Of a stretch of 64,000 nucleotides of DNA, positions 1 through 8,075 are shown piece after piece. The DNA lies in NCBI GenBank assembly GCA_036405815.1, contig DASWWX010000065.1, forward strand, positions 62,001 to 126,000. The letters are read 5' to 3'. Source of the DNA: Solimonas sp036405815 (lineage in GTDB: Bacteria > Pseudomonadota > Gammaproteobacteria > Nevskiales > Nevskiaceae). The notes under the pieces are model-generated. The model had not been told where the DNA came from, did no database searches, and was given only the letters and a program-made list of their open reading frames with translations. Made by a program: the position numbers and the translations under genes. Position 1 is the first letter of the stretch; each line of letters opens with the position of its first letter.

Positions 1-242
1 AGCTCCTCGGGCAACTGCTCCAGCACTTCCCGACGCAGACGCTTGGGCAGGCGATCCAGTACCGCGACGATCGTCTCGGGGGATTCGCGTTCCAGCAGCC
101 GCGCCGCGTCGATGGGCACGCGTCCGGTGACGTCGCGCACCAGGTCGTCGATCCGCTCGGTGTCTTCCACGAGACTCTCCAGCAAACAGAACCGGATTAA
201 GGCAAGACTATCCGTCGTTGACAAGTGCAACCGCGCATTCAT
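1..242 (-). CDS. N-terminal fragment of a probable MgtE-type magnesium transporter (runs off left edge)
   Basis: Reading the minus strand from an ATG at 242 gives 80 codons without a stop up to the window edge. The peptide has an acidic leader and then a helical, leucine/glutamate-rich repeat with the segments ARLLERESPETIVAVLDRLP and RLRREVLEQLPEE. Alternating LLE..P.E..VLDRLP units of this type are typical of the MgtE intracellular N domain, which forms a superhelix that senses cytoplasmic Mg2+ before the CBS domains and the membrane channel. Only the first part of that domain is present, so neither CBS nor membrane domains can be checked. The gene is divergent from the glutathione S-transferase, with about 110 bp between them. 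The family call is from the repeat pattern only; another helical-repeat protein is possible. Confidence 0.5.
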   Translation of the reverse strand, partial: MNARLHLSTTDSLALIRFCLLESLVEDTERIDDLVRDVTGRVPIDAARLLERESPETIVAVLDRLPKRLRREVLEQLPEE

Positions 243-354
243 GTTGGCGCGCCGCCTGCGAATTCAGCCGGGATGCAACAATCCTTGCATCGCCGCCGAA
301 CCCGTTCAGCTTCGAACACCGCTCCTACTTCGATCCCGATTTCCGCTCGATCCC

Positions 355-954
355 ATGTATCAGCTCTACGGCATGACCGGTTCCGGCAATTGCTACAAGC
401 CGGCGTTGTTGATGACTCAACTCGACCTGCCTTACCGCTGGCAGGAGGTCGATCTGCTCAAGGGCGAGTCGCGCACACCGGCGTTCCTGGCGCTGAACCC
501 GAACGGCAAGGTGCCATTGCTGGTGCTGCCGGACGGCCGCGCGCTGGCCGAGTCCAACGCGATGCTGTGCTATCTGGCGGAAGGCACGCCGTTGCTGCCA
601 GACGACCGCTATGCGCGCGCGCACGTGCTGCAATGGTTGTTCTTCGAGCAGTACAGCCACGAGCCATACATCGCCACGGTGCGCTTCTGGATCAAGTTTC
701 TCGGCAAGAAAGACGAGTGGGCGGAGAAGATCGCGGACGCGCGCAAGAAGGGCCTCGCCGCGCTCAGCGTGATGGAACGGCAACTCGCGCAGTCGCCCTT
801 TCTCGCCGGCGACGCCTACACGGTGGCCGACATCGCGCTCTACGCCTATACGCATGTCGCCGAGGACGGCGGTTATCGGTTGGCGGATTTCCCGGCGATC
901 CAGGCGTGGATCCGGCGCATCGAGTCGCAGCCGCGCTTCATCCCGATGACGTGA
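355..954 (+). CDS. Glutathione S-transferase family protein
   Basis: A 199-residue protein with the usual two-part GST layout. Residues 1-77 form the thioredoxin-like glutathione-binding domain, with MYQLYGMTGSGNCYK at the start, the cis-proline segment NGKVPLLVLPDG, and the ESNAM motif that contacts the glutamyl group. Residues from about 85 form the all-helical C domain, with the N-capping motif FLAGDAYTVADIALYAY. The start at 355 is chosen because translation upstream in the same frame gives no GST sequence and 199 residues is the normal family length. The role is probably conjugation or reduction with glutathione in the cytoplasm; the substrate cannot be read from sequence. The gene ends just before a strong hairpin shared with the convergent gene. 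Confidence 0.88.
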   Translation: MYQLYGMTGSGNCYKPALLMTQLDLPYRWQEVDLLKGESRTPAFLALNPNGKVPLLVLPDGRALAESNAMLCYLAEGTPLLPDDRYARAHVLQWLFFEQYSHEPYIATVRFWIKFLGKKDEWAEKIADARKKGLAALSVMERQLAQSPFLAGDAYTVADIALYAYTHVAEDGGYRLADFPAIQAWIRRIESQPRFIPMT

Positions 955-974
955 TTTTTTCGTCCGGGTGCAAC

Positions 975-1004
975 GAGAAAGGGCCGCAGTCGCGGCCCTT
1001 TCTC
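975..1004. terminator. Bidirectional intrinsic terminator hairpin
   Basis: A perfect 13-bp stem (975-987 pairs with 992-1004) encloses the 4-nt loop AGTC. The stem ends in runs of A on one side and T on the other, so it can terminate both the GST transcript and the convergent outer-membrane gene. Confidence 0.85.
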
Positions 1005-1048
1005 TGTTGGTTCGCCGCGATGGTTCGCTGCGGAAATCGCGGCGCAAA

Positions 1049-1801
1049 TCAGAAGCGGTAGTGCAGGCCGACCATCAGCACCGGCCACAGCTTGAAGTCC
1101 TTGGCGTCTTCTTCGAGGTTGCGGATTTCCTCGTCCTTGTCGGCCTGGAACTGCTGGGCGCGCGGATCGTTCGGATCATCGACGTTGAAGCCGGTCGGGC
1201 CGTTGGGATCGCAGGCCACGAGCGTCGCATCGCAGGCGCGGCCGGTGACGTCGAGCGTGACGTCCGGCGAGGCGGTGAACATCACGCCGAGGTCGACGCT
1301 CGCGCCGAAACCATGACCATTGGTGGTGCCGCCCCAGCCGATGCCGAGATAGGGCGCAGCGGAGCCCAGATCGACATCGCCATCCAGTCGCAGATCGCCG
1401 GTGTAGGTGCTGGAGCCGACGTCGTAATCGTTGCGCCCGCTGGCCTTGAGCGTCAGCTCCGGCGAGGCCGTGTACAGACCGCCGGTGATGCGAAAGCCGC
1501 CGGCGAAGGGTTTGACGTCCACCATCAGCGCGGCGGCGTTGATCTTGAGCTTGCCGTCGTAGTCGATGCCGTCCTCTTCCACATCCGCACTGTAGGCGCC
1601 GAAGTGATAACCGGCGCGCAGATCGACGTAGCGGTTGAGGCCGTAGGTGTAATCGACGGCCAGGCCGGCGGTGCCGACACGCAGGCCCAGGCCGCCAGCG
1701 CTGCCGGTGTCGTCTGTCGTCGCACGGGCGTCTTCACTGGCGGATACCGCCGTCGCGCACAGCAGCGACAGCGCCGCCGCAAAGTGGATTGCAAGCTTCA
1801 T
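1049..1801 (-). CDS. Predicted outer-membrane beta-barrel protein
   Basis: A 250-residue exported protein. It begins with a classical signal peptide (MKLAIHFAAALSLLCATAVSASEDA, cleavage likely after ASA near residue 22; shown here as two overlapping cues, MKLAIH and AVSASED). The body alternates short hydrophobic, glycine-rich strands (LGLRVGTAGLAVDYTYG, VDLRAGYHFG, AAPYLGIGWG, FGASVDLGVMF) and it ends in LHYRF, the terminal phenylalanine signature recognised by the BAM machinery. A charged segment near residues 205-235 with two cysteines (C-x6-C) precedes the last strand. The ATG at 1801 is preferred over in-frame codons further upstream because it has GAGGA about 7 nt ahead and starts the signal peptide. 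No specific substrate or OMP subfamily is recognisable; it lies downstream of another exported protein gene on the same strand. Confidence 0.75.
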   Translation of the reverse strand: MKLAIHFAAALSLLCATAVSASEDARATTDDTGSAGGLGLRVGTAGLAVDYTYGLNRYVDLRAGYHFGAYSADVEEDGIDYDGKLKINAAALMVDVKPFAGGFRITGGLYTASPELTLKASGRNDYDVGSSTYTGDLRLDGDVDLGSAAPYLGIGWGGTTNGHGFGASVDLGVMFTASPDVTLDVTGRACDATLVACDPNGPTGFNVDDPNDPRAQQFQADKDEEIRNLEEDAKDFKLWPVLMVGLHYRF

Positions 1802-1929
1802 GGATGATCCTCGAATGCTGATGTCGTTTTTCATGGCGGCGCACCGCGTCGCGGGCACCGCTCGCCGATCATCGGCGACGACCGCAGGCGTCGGCAATCA
1901 GGGGAAACCGCACCGCGCCAACCACCCGC

Positions 1930-2901
1930 TCACCGCCATTCGACGCCGAGATGGATCGAGAAGTCCGGGGACGAGGCCGTGACGATGTCTTCCTGCAGCG
2001 CGGCGGTCCAGCGCAGGCGCTCATCGACGGTGTAGGCGAAGCCGAAGGCGAGCTGGCCGCCGGCGCGGCTCAGCGCATCGAGCACGCTGTCGTCGTACAG
2101 CGGGCCGTGCAGGTAGACCTGCGCGCCGGCATCAAGCCGTTCGGTCAGCCCGTAGGCCACGCCGACCCAGCCGAACGGCACGATCGTCTCGGCCTGCGCT
2201 TCCAGCGGGCCGTCGGCGCGCGTGGCGCTGGCGCCGGCCGCCCAGGTCCCGGTCCAGCGTTCGTCCTCACCGAGCCGGAAGCCGCGCTCGTACCACAGCG
2301 CACCACCCAGACCTCCGCCCTCGAAGCGATCGGCGTCGCCGGTCGGCAGCTGCAGCATCGCGCGCAGGCAACGCAGTTCCTCGCTGCACCGGGCCGCACC
2401 CAGGCGCAGATCGCCGAGGCCGGCGCCGGAATCGCGCACGTCGAACACGGTCGCACCCCCGCGGGTGTAGGCGTAACGGTACTGGTCGCGCTCGCGCTCC
2501 TCGCGCCGGCCGTTGGGCAGGCTGAACCAGTCGTGCCATTGCTCGATGCCGGAATCGAGCGTGCCGCCGCCGGTGACCAGCAACGGCAGTTCGGCGGACA
2601 GGCGCCAATCGTTCCAGACCCAGCGCTGCGTCCACGCCAGACGCAGGGTTTCGCCATCGAGTTCGATCGTCTCGTTGCCGGCTTGCTCCAGCAGGAACTC
2701 CGAGGTCCAGTCCAGCTGCAGCCGCGCGCCCTCGTCACCGGCGGCGGCCTCCGGCACCGGCAGCGCATGGCCGCGCGCCAGCGCCGCCTGGTTGGAAACG
2801 GGCAACGAAAACGGCGTTGTTGCCATCGCGGCCGGCGTGACGCCAAGACTGGCGGCGAAACCGGCGAGAAAACCCAGAAAACCGCGTGCGTGCGCAGACA
2901 T
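1930..2901 (-). CDS. DUF3187 family exported protein
   Basis: A 323-residue protein with a signal peptide in about the first 28 residues (ending near TPAAMA). The mature part has the beta-rich, porin-like pattern of DUF3187 proteins: PFSLPVSNQAAL near the start, the segment LSAELPLLVTGGGTLDSGIE followed by WHDWFSLPNGRRE, and repeated aromatic/glycine strands towards the C terminus (VGVAYGLTERLDAGAQVY). This family is known only as predicted outer-membrane or periplasmic proteins of proteobacteria and has no assigned biochemical role. It lies 128 bp upstream of the beta-barrel gene on the same strand, so the two may be co-transcribed. It is divergent from DAHP synthase. Confidence 0.75.
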   Translation of the reverse strand: MSAHARGFLGFLAGFAASLGVTPAAMATTPFSLPVSNQAALARGHALPVPEAAAGDEGARLQLDWTSEFLLEQAGNETIELDGETLRLAWTQRWVWNDWRLSAELPLLVTGGGTLDSGIEQWHDWFSLPNGRREERERDQYRYAYTRGGATVFDVRDSGAGLGDLRLGAARCSEELRCLRAMLQLPTGDADRFEGGGLGGALWYERGFRLGEDERWTGTWAAGASATRADGPLEAQAETIVPFGWVGVAYGLTERLDAGAQVYLHGPLYDDSVLDALSRAGGQLAFGFAYTVDERLRWTAALQEDIVTASSPDFSIHLGVEWR

Positions 2902-3017
2902 GAAGGGCCCGATCCTGGACAGTTCGACGCGGCATTGTGCCCGCAGCCGCGCGGCTTTTGGGGAAGACCGGCCCCGCTTTTCGCCGCCGCCCCGGCTGGA
3001 CCTCGTCCTTTTCAGGG

Positions 3018-3048
3018 TTTACGGCCGGCCGCCGACCTCTGCTAGCAT
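3018..3048 (+). promoter_or_regulatory. Candidate promoter for DAHP synthase gene
   Basis: TTTACG at 3018-3023 and TAGCAT at 3043-3048 resemble -35 and -10 boxes, but the spacer is 19 bp, longer than ideal. The -10 lies 35 bp before the start codon. Confidence 0.3.
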
Positions 3049-3082
3049 CCTCGCCCCCACGTTATTGCGGCGGTCGCTTGCC

Positions 3083-4156
3083 ATGCGTTTTGTCACCGAA
3101 AACACCCGGATCCGTTCGATCCGCGACGTCTCCACCCCGGCAGAAGTCCAGGCCGAACTGCCGCCGACCGAAGCTGCGCTGAAGACCACGTTCGACGCGC
3201 GCCGCGAGATCCAGGACGTGCTCTACGGCCGCGACGACCGCCTGCTGGTGGTGGTCGGCCCCTGCTCGATCCACGACACGCGCGCCGCACTCGAGTACGC
3301 ACAGCGCCTGAAGACGCTGCGCGCGCAGCTCGACAAGCATCTGCTGATCGTGATGCGCGTGTACTTCGAGAAGCCGCGCACCACGGTCGGCTGGAAGGGA
3401 CTGATCAACGACCCGCACCTGGACGACAGCTACGACATCAACCAGGGCCTGCGCGTCGGCCGCCGCCTGCTGCGCGATCTCAACGACATGGGCATCCCGG
3501 CCGGCGTTGAGTACCTCGACATCCTGACGCCGCAATACCTGACCGACCTCGTCGCCTGGGGCGCGATTGGCGCGCGCACCACCGAATCGCAGCTGCATCG
3601 TGAACTGGCCTCGGCGCTGTCCTGCCCGGTCGGCTTCAAGAACGGCACCGAGGGTTCGGTGAAGGTTGCGGTCGATGCCGTGATGTCGGCCAAGCATCCG
3701 CACCGCTTCCTGTCGCTGACCGCGCAGGGCCAGGTCGGCATCTTCGAGACCACCGGCAACGAGGACTGCCACGTCATCCTGCGCGGCGGCAGCTCGGGCA
3801 CGAATTACGACGCCAAGAGCGTGGATGCGGCCTGCGCCGCGCTGATCAAGGCCGGCCTGCGGCCGCAGGTCATGATCGACTTCAGCCACGCCAATTCGAG
3901 CAAGCAGCACAAGCGCCAGATCGTGGTCGGCCAGGATGTCGGCCATCAGATCGCCGGGGGCGATGACCGCATCGTCGGCGTGATGATCGAATCGCATCTC
4001 GTCGAAGGTCGCCAGGACATCGGCCCGGCTGACAAGATGTGCTACGGCCAGTCGGTCACCGACGCCTGCATCCACTGGGACGATTCGGCCGAACTGCTGC
4101 GCCATCTGGCCAACAGCGTCGAACAGCGCCGCCTGCGCAACGCGCGCTCAGCCTGA
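3083..4156 (+). CDS. aroG: 3-deoxy-7-phosphoheptulonate (DAHP) synthase, type I
   Basis: A 357-residue enzyme that condenses phosphoenolpyruvate and erythrose 4-phosphate, the first step of the shikimate pathway. It is full length for the E. coli AroF/G/H class. Visible family motifs are VVGPCSIHD (metal-binding cysteine and PEP site), the lysine/arginine segment YFEKPRTTVGWKGLINDP, GARTTESQLHRELASALS, GFKNGTEG, and the metal-binding DFSHANSSKQ. An N-terminal extension with regulatory helices is present, as in feedback-regulated isozymes; which amino acid inhibits it cannot be told, so the aroG symbol is only class-level. The ATG at 3083 has a weak ribosome site but matches the usual start of the family. 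Two later pathway genes, aroK and aroB, lie elsewhere in this window. Confidence 0.93.
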   Translation: MRFVTENTRIRSIRDVSTPAEVQAELPPTEAALKTTFDARREIQDVLYGRDDRLLVVVGPCSIHDTRAALEYAQRLKTLRAQLDKHLLIVMRVYFEKPRTTVGWKGLINDPHLDDSYDINQGLRVGRRLLRDLNDMGIPAGVEYLDILTPQYLTDLVAWGAIGARTTESQLHRELASALSCPVGFKNGTEGSVKVAVDAVMSAKHPHRFLSLTAQGQVGIFETTGNEDCHVILRGGSSGTNYDAKSVDAACAALIKAGLRPQVMIDFSHANSSKQHKRQIVVGQDVGHQIAGGDDRIVGVMIESHLVEGRQDIGPADKMCYGQSVTDACIHWDDSAELLRHLANSVEQRRLRNARSA

Positions 4157-4178
4157 TCGGCCTGATCGGCCTGATCGG
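4152..4178 (+). repeat. Three tandem copies of a 9-bp unit at the 3' end of DAHP synthase
   Basis: CCTGATCGG occurs three times without gaps (4152, 4161, 4170). Because the unit is a multiple of three, the native stop codon TGA at 4154 is repeated in frame at 4163 and 4172. Confidence 0.9.
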
Positions 4179-4193
4179 CATTTACCGCTGTCG

Positions 4194-4223
4194 AAAAGCC
4201 CGCCCTGTGCGGGCTTTTTGTTT
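4194..4223 (+). terminator. Intrinsic terminator after DAHP synthase
   Basis: A 10-bp stem (4194-4203 with 4209-4218), 5-nt loop and a following T-rich tract (TTTTTGTTTG) form a standard rho-independent terminator. Confidence 0.88.
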
Positions 4224-4303
4224 GCCCGTCGACAGGCAAAGCAATCGCCTTTCGCCTGGCTGCCCTCGCCCCACGGGGAGCCAGAGCGAGTACGGCTGGG
4301 ACG

Positions 4304-4672
4304 CTACGGCACGTCGACGTAAACGATGCCGTCCTCGACGCTGACCTCGAAGCGCCGCACCGGCGCCGGCGCCTTGCCGAGCGCGATCAGACCGTGCGTG
4401 AACTTCGGCAACGGGATGCCCGCGACGCCATTGACCCAGTCGAGGTTTTCGCCGGTGCACAGATCGAAACGCGAGCCATGCCAGGGGCAGCGCACGGCGC
4501 CATCGGCGATCTCGCCGCGTGCCAGCGGCAGCCCCAGATGCGGGCAGCGGTTCTCGATCGCACAGATCTGTCCCTTGGTGCGCGTGATCAGGACCTTGTA
4601 GTCGCCGACTTTCGCCGCGTGGAATTCGCCTTCAAAGATTTCGTCGAGCTTTGCGACTTCGATGCGCGACAT
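4304..4672 (-). CDS. Rieske [2Fe-2S] ferredoxin
   Basis: A 122-residue small electron-transfer protein. It carries the complete Rieske signature: C43-P-H45 in CPHLGLPL and C62-P-W-H65 in CPWHGSRFD, spaced as required for a His2Cys2-bound 2Fe-2S cluster. There is no signal peptide or membrane anchor and no oxygenase catalytic domain, so it belongs with free-standing soluble ferredoxins of the NirD/dioxygenase-ferredoxin type. It normally passes electrons to a partner oxygenase or reductase, but none is adjacent; the next genes upstream are a small membrane protein and the fatty acyl-CoA reductase. The partner is unknown. Confidence 0.9.
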   Translation of the reverse strand: MSRIEVAKLDEIFEGEFHAAKVGDYKVLITRTKGQICAIENRCPHLGLPLARGEIADGAVRCPWHGSRFDLCTGENLDWVNGVAGIPLPKFTHGLIALGKAPAPVRRFEVSVEDGIVYVDVP

Positions 4673-4756
4673 CGTGCTCCCCCGTGGCCGCGTTCAGGAT
4701 CAGCTTACGCCTGCGCGCGGTCGGCCGGATAGTCGCTGCGATGGCCGCCTCCGGCT

Positions 4757-5080
4757 TCAGAAGCCGGCGCGTTGCACCGCACAGTCGGAAAGGTCGAGCG
4801 CCATGTGGATCAGCAGGCCCAGGCCGACCAGTCGCGTACGCGACCACAGCGTCAGCGCCGCATAGCCGGCGACGGCCGGGGTGGTGTGCAGCGGATGGAA
4901 TCCGATGCTGCAGCGCTGCGGGTCGTAGATCGGGTCGGCGAGCAGGTGGTCGAGGTCCACCGCCATCGTTGCCAGCATGATCGCCCAGGCCGAACGCCAG
5001 CGCGCGCGATAGAACAGCACCGCGATCACGCCCGGCACGAGCAGATGCAACAGCAGGTGCAGTACGGACGCGACCGTCAT
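4757..5080 (-). CDS. DUF6122-type small integral membrane protein
   Basis: A 107-residue protein with three to four predicted membrane segments (about residues 5-25, 30-45, 68-84 and 86-100). Conserved-looking polar residues sit within them: H8, H12, the AVDLDHLLADPIYDP block and FHPLHT. This H/D-rich pattern with a D-L-D-H-L-L motif is what I associate with the uncharacterised DUF6122 family; a metal-dependent membrane hydrolase would be compatible with it, but that is speculation. The gene lies 31 bp downstream of the acyl-CoA reductase and ends 84 bp before the Rieske gene, so the three may share a transcript. Confidence 0.65.
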   Translation of the reverse strand: MTVASVLHLLLHLLVPGVIAVLFYRARWRSAWAIMLATMAVDLDHLLADPIYDPQRCSIGFHPLHTTPAVAGYAALTLWSRTRLVGLGLLIHMALDLSDCAVQRAGF

Positions 5081-5111
5081 CGCAGCCGCGCCCGCGCCGG
5101 ATGGCGCGACC

Positions 5112-7094
5112 TCAGAAGTACTCGCCCTTGAACAGGTTGGCGAACACGACCTGTTCCAGCGTCGGCTTCTCGCCGTCCTTGCGGCCCTTGGCGGCGGTGG
5201 ACGACGGGAACAGGCGGAAGCCGCGGTTGAGGATGTAGTCGTTGACCTTGGGCCACAGCGCGTAGGACACCGCGGCGGCGGTGCCGAGCACGGTGGCGAC
5301 CGACTTCGGCCGGTCGAGGATCGCCTTCATCACCGTGTCGCCGGCCTTTTCCGGACTCCAGGTCGGCACGTAGTCGTAGAGCTTGGTCGGCGCGATCATC
5401 GGCGTGCGCACCAGCGGCATGTAGATCGCGGTGACTTCGATGTTCTTGTGCTTGACCTCGGCCGACAGGCAGCGCGAGAACGCATCCAGCGCCGCCTTGC
5501 TGGCAACGTAGGCCGAGAAGCGCGCCGCGTTGGCGAGCACGCCGATCGAACTGATGTTGATCACGTGGCCGCTCTTGCGCTGCATCATGCTGGGCAGGAA
5601 CGCGAGGATCATGCGCACCGCGCCGAAGTAGTTGAGCTGCATGGTGCGCTCGAAATCGTGGAAGCGGTCCAGCGATTCGATGACCGCGCGACGGATCGAG
5701 CGGCCGGCGTTGTTCACGAGGATGTCGACATGGCCGAACTCGTCGAGGATCGCGCGCGCGCAATCGTCGATCGCCTTCATGTCGTTGAGGTCGCAGGGGA
5801 ACACATGCGCCTCGCCGCCGGCCTTGGCGATCACGCCCTGCGTTTCTTCCAGCTTCTCGCGCGTACGCGCCACCAGCACCACCTTGGCGCCGGCCGCCGC
5901 CAGCTTCTTGGCGACGATCAGGCCGATGCCGCTCGAAGCGCCGGTGACGACCGCGACCTTGCCGGTTAGCTTCTGCACCGCGCCGCGCGGCAGCGTGACT
6001 TCCAGATCGAGGAAGGTTTCCCAATAGGCCCACAGCTTGTCGGCGTAGTCGCGGATGTCCGGGCACTTGATGCCGCTGCCCTTGAGCGCGGCGCGCGCCT
6101 TCTTGTCGTCGAACACGGCGCGGTTGCCGACATAGCCGAGCACCGACAGCGGCACGCCGATCGCCTTGGAGATGCGCTTCTCGACCTGCGGCGGAATGCG
6201 GCTGCCGACCTGATCCGCGAGGCGGCGCACGGAGGCCGGCACGGCCGGTAGCTCCAGCTTGCGCGCGAACTCGGGGCCATGGGCGGCTTCGAGCAGCGTC
6301 TGCAGCAGATCGCCGACGCTGGGGGAGTTGGACTGGATCAGGCAGAACGCCTCGCCATCCAGGCCGTCCTGGTGCGCCAGATAGTCCATCGCCGAGACCA
6401 CGTAATCGACCGGCACGATCGGGACCTTGCCGCCTTCGATGCCCAACAGCGGCAACCACTTCGGCACCGCATACGACAGCTTCTGGATCGTCTTGAAGAA
6501 GTAGTACGGGCCGTCGATCTTGTCCATCTCGCCGGTCTCGGACGAACCGACGACGGCGCCCGGCCGATAGACCCGGAACGGCACGCGCGACTCGTTGCGG
6601 ACGATTGCCTCGGACTGGAACTTGCTGCGGTAGTACGGATGGTCGGTGCGCTGACCCTCGTCGAACATGTTCTCCGTGAAGCGGCCCACGAAGCTGCCCC
6701 CGGCCACCGCGACGCTGGAGACGTGATGCAGGCGCACACTGCCGCCCAGGTCATTGGCGAAGGCCACGAGATTGCGCGTGCCCTCGTTGTTGATGCGATC
6801 GGCCGCCTCGTCGTCCATGTTCATGTCATAGACGGCGGCGAGATGGAACACGTGGTCGATCTTGCCGGCCAGCTTCTTGAAGTCCGCCGCCGAGATCAGG
6901 CCCGGCATGGTGATGTCGCCGTAGACGGCGTGCAGGCGCTTGCCGGCCTCGCCATAGCGCGCCTGCAGCGCCTCGAACTTGTCCTTGGACGATTCGCGCA
7001 CGAGCACATGCACCTTGGCGCCGTCGCGTGCCAGCAGTTTTTCCAACAGGAACTTGCCGATGAAGCCGGTGGCGCCGGTGACGAAGTAGTTCAT
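5112..7094 (-). CDS. Two-domain fatty acyl-CoA reductase (alcohol-forming), SDR fusion
   Basis: A 660-residue fusion of two Rossmann-fold reductases. Residues 1 to about 370 form an extended-SDR domain with G7-A-T-G-F-I-G13, HVFHLAAVYDMN, and the catalytic Y154-x3-K158 followed by VPFRVYRPGAVVG. Residues 375-660 form a classical SDR with TGASSGIG (384-391), NNAG (461-464), S515/S516 and Y529-x3-K533. The layout, length and wording of motifs (MNYFVTGATGFIG, ETGEMDKIDGPYYFFK, GRSIRR, RFHDFERTMQLNYFG, MPLVRTPMIAPTK) match, from memory, the 661-residue Marinobacter enzyme that reduces fatty acyl-CoA through the aldehyde to the fatty alcohol with NADPH. It is therefore probably part of wax-ester or fatty-alcohol metabolism. 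No wax synthase gene is in the window. Both active sites look intact. Confidence 0.82.
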   Translation of the reverse strand: MNYFVTGATGFIGKFLLEKLLARDGAKVHVLVRESSKDKFEALQARYGEAGKRLHAVYGDITMPGLISAADFKKLAGKIDHVFHLAAVYDMNMDDEAADRINNEGTRNLVAFANDLGGSVRLHHVSSVAVAGGSFVGRFTENMFDEGQRTDHPYYRSKFQSEAIVRNESRVPFRVYRPGAVVGSSETGEMDKIDGPYYFFKTIQKLSYAVPKWLPLLGIEGGKVPIVPVDYVVSAMDYLAHQDGLDGEAFCLIQSNSPSVGDLLQTLLEAAHGPEFARKLELPAVPASVRRLADQVGSRIPPQVEKRISKAIGVPLSVLGYVGNRAVFDDKKARAALKGSGIKCPDIRDYADKLWAYWETFLDLEVTLPRGAVQKLTGKVAVVTGASSGIGLIVAKKLAAAGAKVVLVARTREKLEETQGVIAKAGGEAHVFPCDLNDMKAIDDCARAILDEFGHVDILVNNAGRSIRRAVIESLDRFHDFERTMQLNYFGAVRMILAFLPSMMQRKSGHVINISSIGVLANAARFSAYVASKAALDAFSRCLSAEVKHKNIEVTAIYMPLVRTPMIAPTKLYDYVPTWSPEKAGDTVMKAILDRPKSVATVLGTAAAVSYALWPKVNDYILNRGFRLFPSSTAAKGRKDGEKPTLEQVVFANLFKGEYF

Positions 7095-7187
7095 GGTCGC
7101 GTGTTCCTAAATTTTCGCGTGATCAACGACAACGCATCTTACCGGAGCCTTCACATCGCGTCCGGGGCCGCAGCGACAGCCGCCTGC

Positions 7188-8075
7188 TCAGCGCCCGTCC
7201 GCGGCCTCCATGTCGACACGCACACGGACATAGCGTGCAAAGCGCGGCATGCCCGCCTTGGTCACGCCGTTGTGGGTGTAACTGATCCAGGTTCCCACCG
7301 GCGGCGGATGGCGGCGATCGGCATCGCTGAATCCGGTGCCAAGGCGAAATCGCAAGCCGTCGGGCCGTTCGACCAGCAGCGCACCCATCATGCCCTCGTA
7401 CTTCCCGCGGCCAGGCACATGTGCGACCACGCGCGCATCGGCATCCTGATGCGGCTTGAGCTTGAGCAGATCGTGGCTACGGCCGACATGATGTAGCGCA
7501 TCGGCGCGGCGCAACATCAGACCCTCGCCGCCCTCGTCGACCACGGTGGCCAGAAGCGCCTGCAGCGCCGAGACATCGGGTACGCGCCGCTGCTCAACCA
7601 CCTGCACCCATGGTCGATCCAAGACGTCGACTACGGCATGTAGAGCGGTCAGGCGCTCTGTGAAAGTGCCCGAGTGCCCGGGCAGGTCGAACACCATGAA
7701 CCGCAGCTGGCGCCATTGGTCGTCATCCGGCTGCAGGCGCCGTGCGGTGGAGACGGTGAATTCAAAGCGGCCACGCCCCGCCCACAGTTCGCCATCCAAC
7801 CGCTCCGACGGCCAGCCCTCCACGAACCAGGCGGGCGCCGCAATCGGATGACCACCCCGCGTGAGCAGTCTCGAACCGCTCCAGTAAGCGCGCATGCCAT
7901 CGTACTTCTCGCTGATCCAGTACTGCTCGATGGCGACCGTATCGTCGTAAACCTCCGCCAGCGTCAGCGGCGGCGCTTGTGCCGACGCCAGCGATGTGAT
8001 CGACAGCGCGACGAGAATGGCCGCGGCCGCAACGGCCGCCGATCGGGTCCATCCGGGCTCAGTAGTCGCCTTCAT
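7188..8075 (-). CDS. ligE: Exported ATP-dependent DNA ligase (LigE type)
   Basis: A 295-residue protein with a signal peptide (positively charged start, hydrophobic core at about residues 13-30, cleavage near LASAQA) followed by a minimal ATP-dependent ligase. Nucleotidyltransferase motifs are visible: motif I SEKYDGMRAYW with the adenylated lysine, motif III RFMVFDLPGHSG, motif IV EGLMLRR, motif V LLKLKPHQDADARVV, followed by an OB-fold region (GMMGALLVERPDGLRFRLGTGF). No helical or Ku-type domains are attached. Such small exported ligases (Lig E) are known from competent and pathogenic Gram-negative bacteria and are thought to act in the periplasm on imported or extracellular DNA. The start at 8075 overlaps the end of the membrane-protein gene by 17 bp, which suggests translational coupling to the cytochrome operon. 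Confidence 0.83.
   Translation of the reverse strand: MKATTEPGWTRSAAVAAAAILVALSITSLASAQAPPLTLAEVYDDTVAIEQYWISEKYDGMRAYWSGSRLLTRGGHPIAAPAWFVEGWPSERLDGELWAGRGRFEFTVSTARRLQPDDDQWRQLRFMVFDLPGHSGTFTERLTALHAVVDVLDRPWVQVVEQRRVPDVSALQALLATVVDEGGEGLMLRRADALHHVGRSHDLLKLKPHQDADARVVAHVPGRGKYEGMMGALLVERPDGLRFRLGTGFSDADRRHPPPVGTWISYTHNGVTKAGMPRFARYVRVRVDMEAADGR

Noticed and set aside
2513..3082. In-frame extension upstream of DAHP synthase
   Set aside because: It adds 190 residues without similarity to the family and runs antisense through the DUF3187 gene; the start at 3083 gives normal length.
5077..6459. A 460-codon minus-strand frame overlapping the acyl-CoA reductase in another phase
   Set aside because: The in-phase protein has two complete SDR domains; this one is Arg/Gly-rich shadow sequence.
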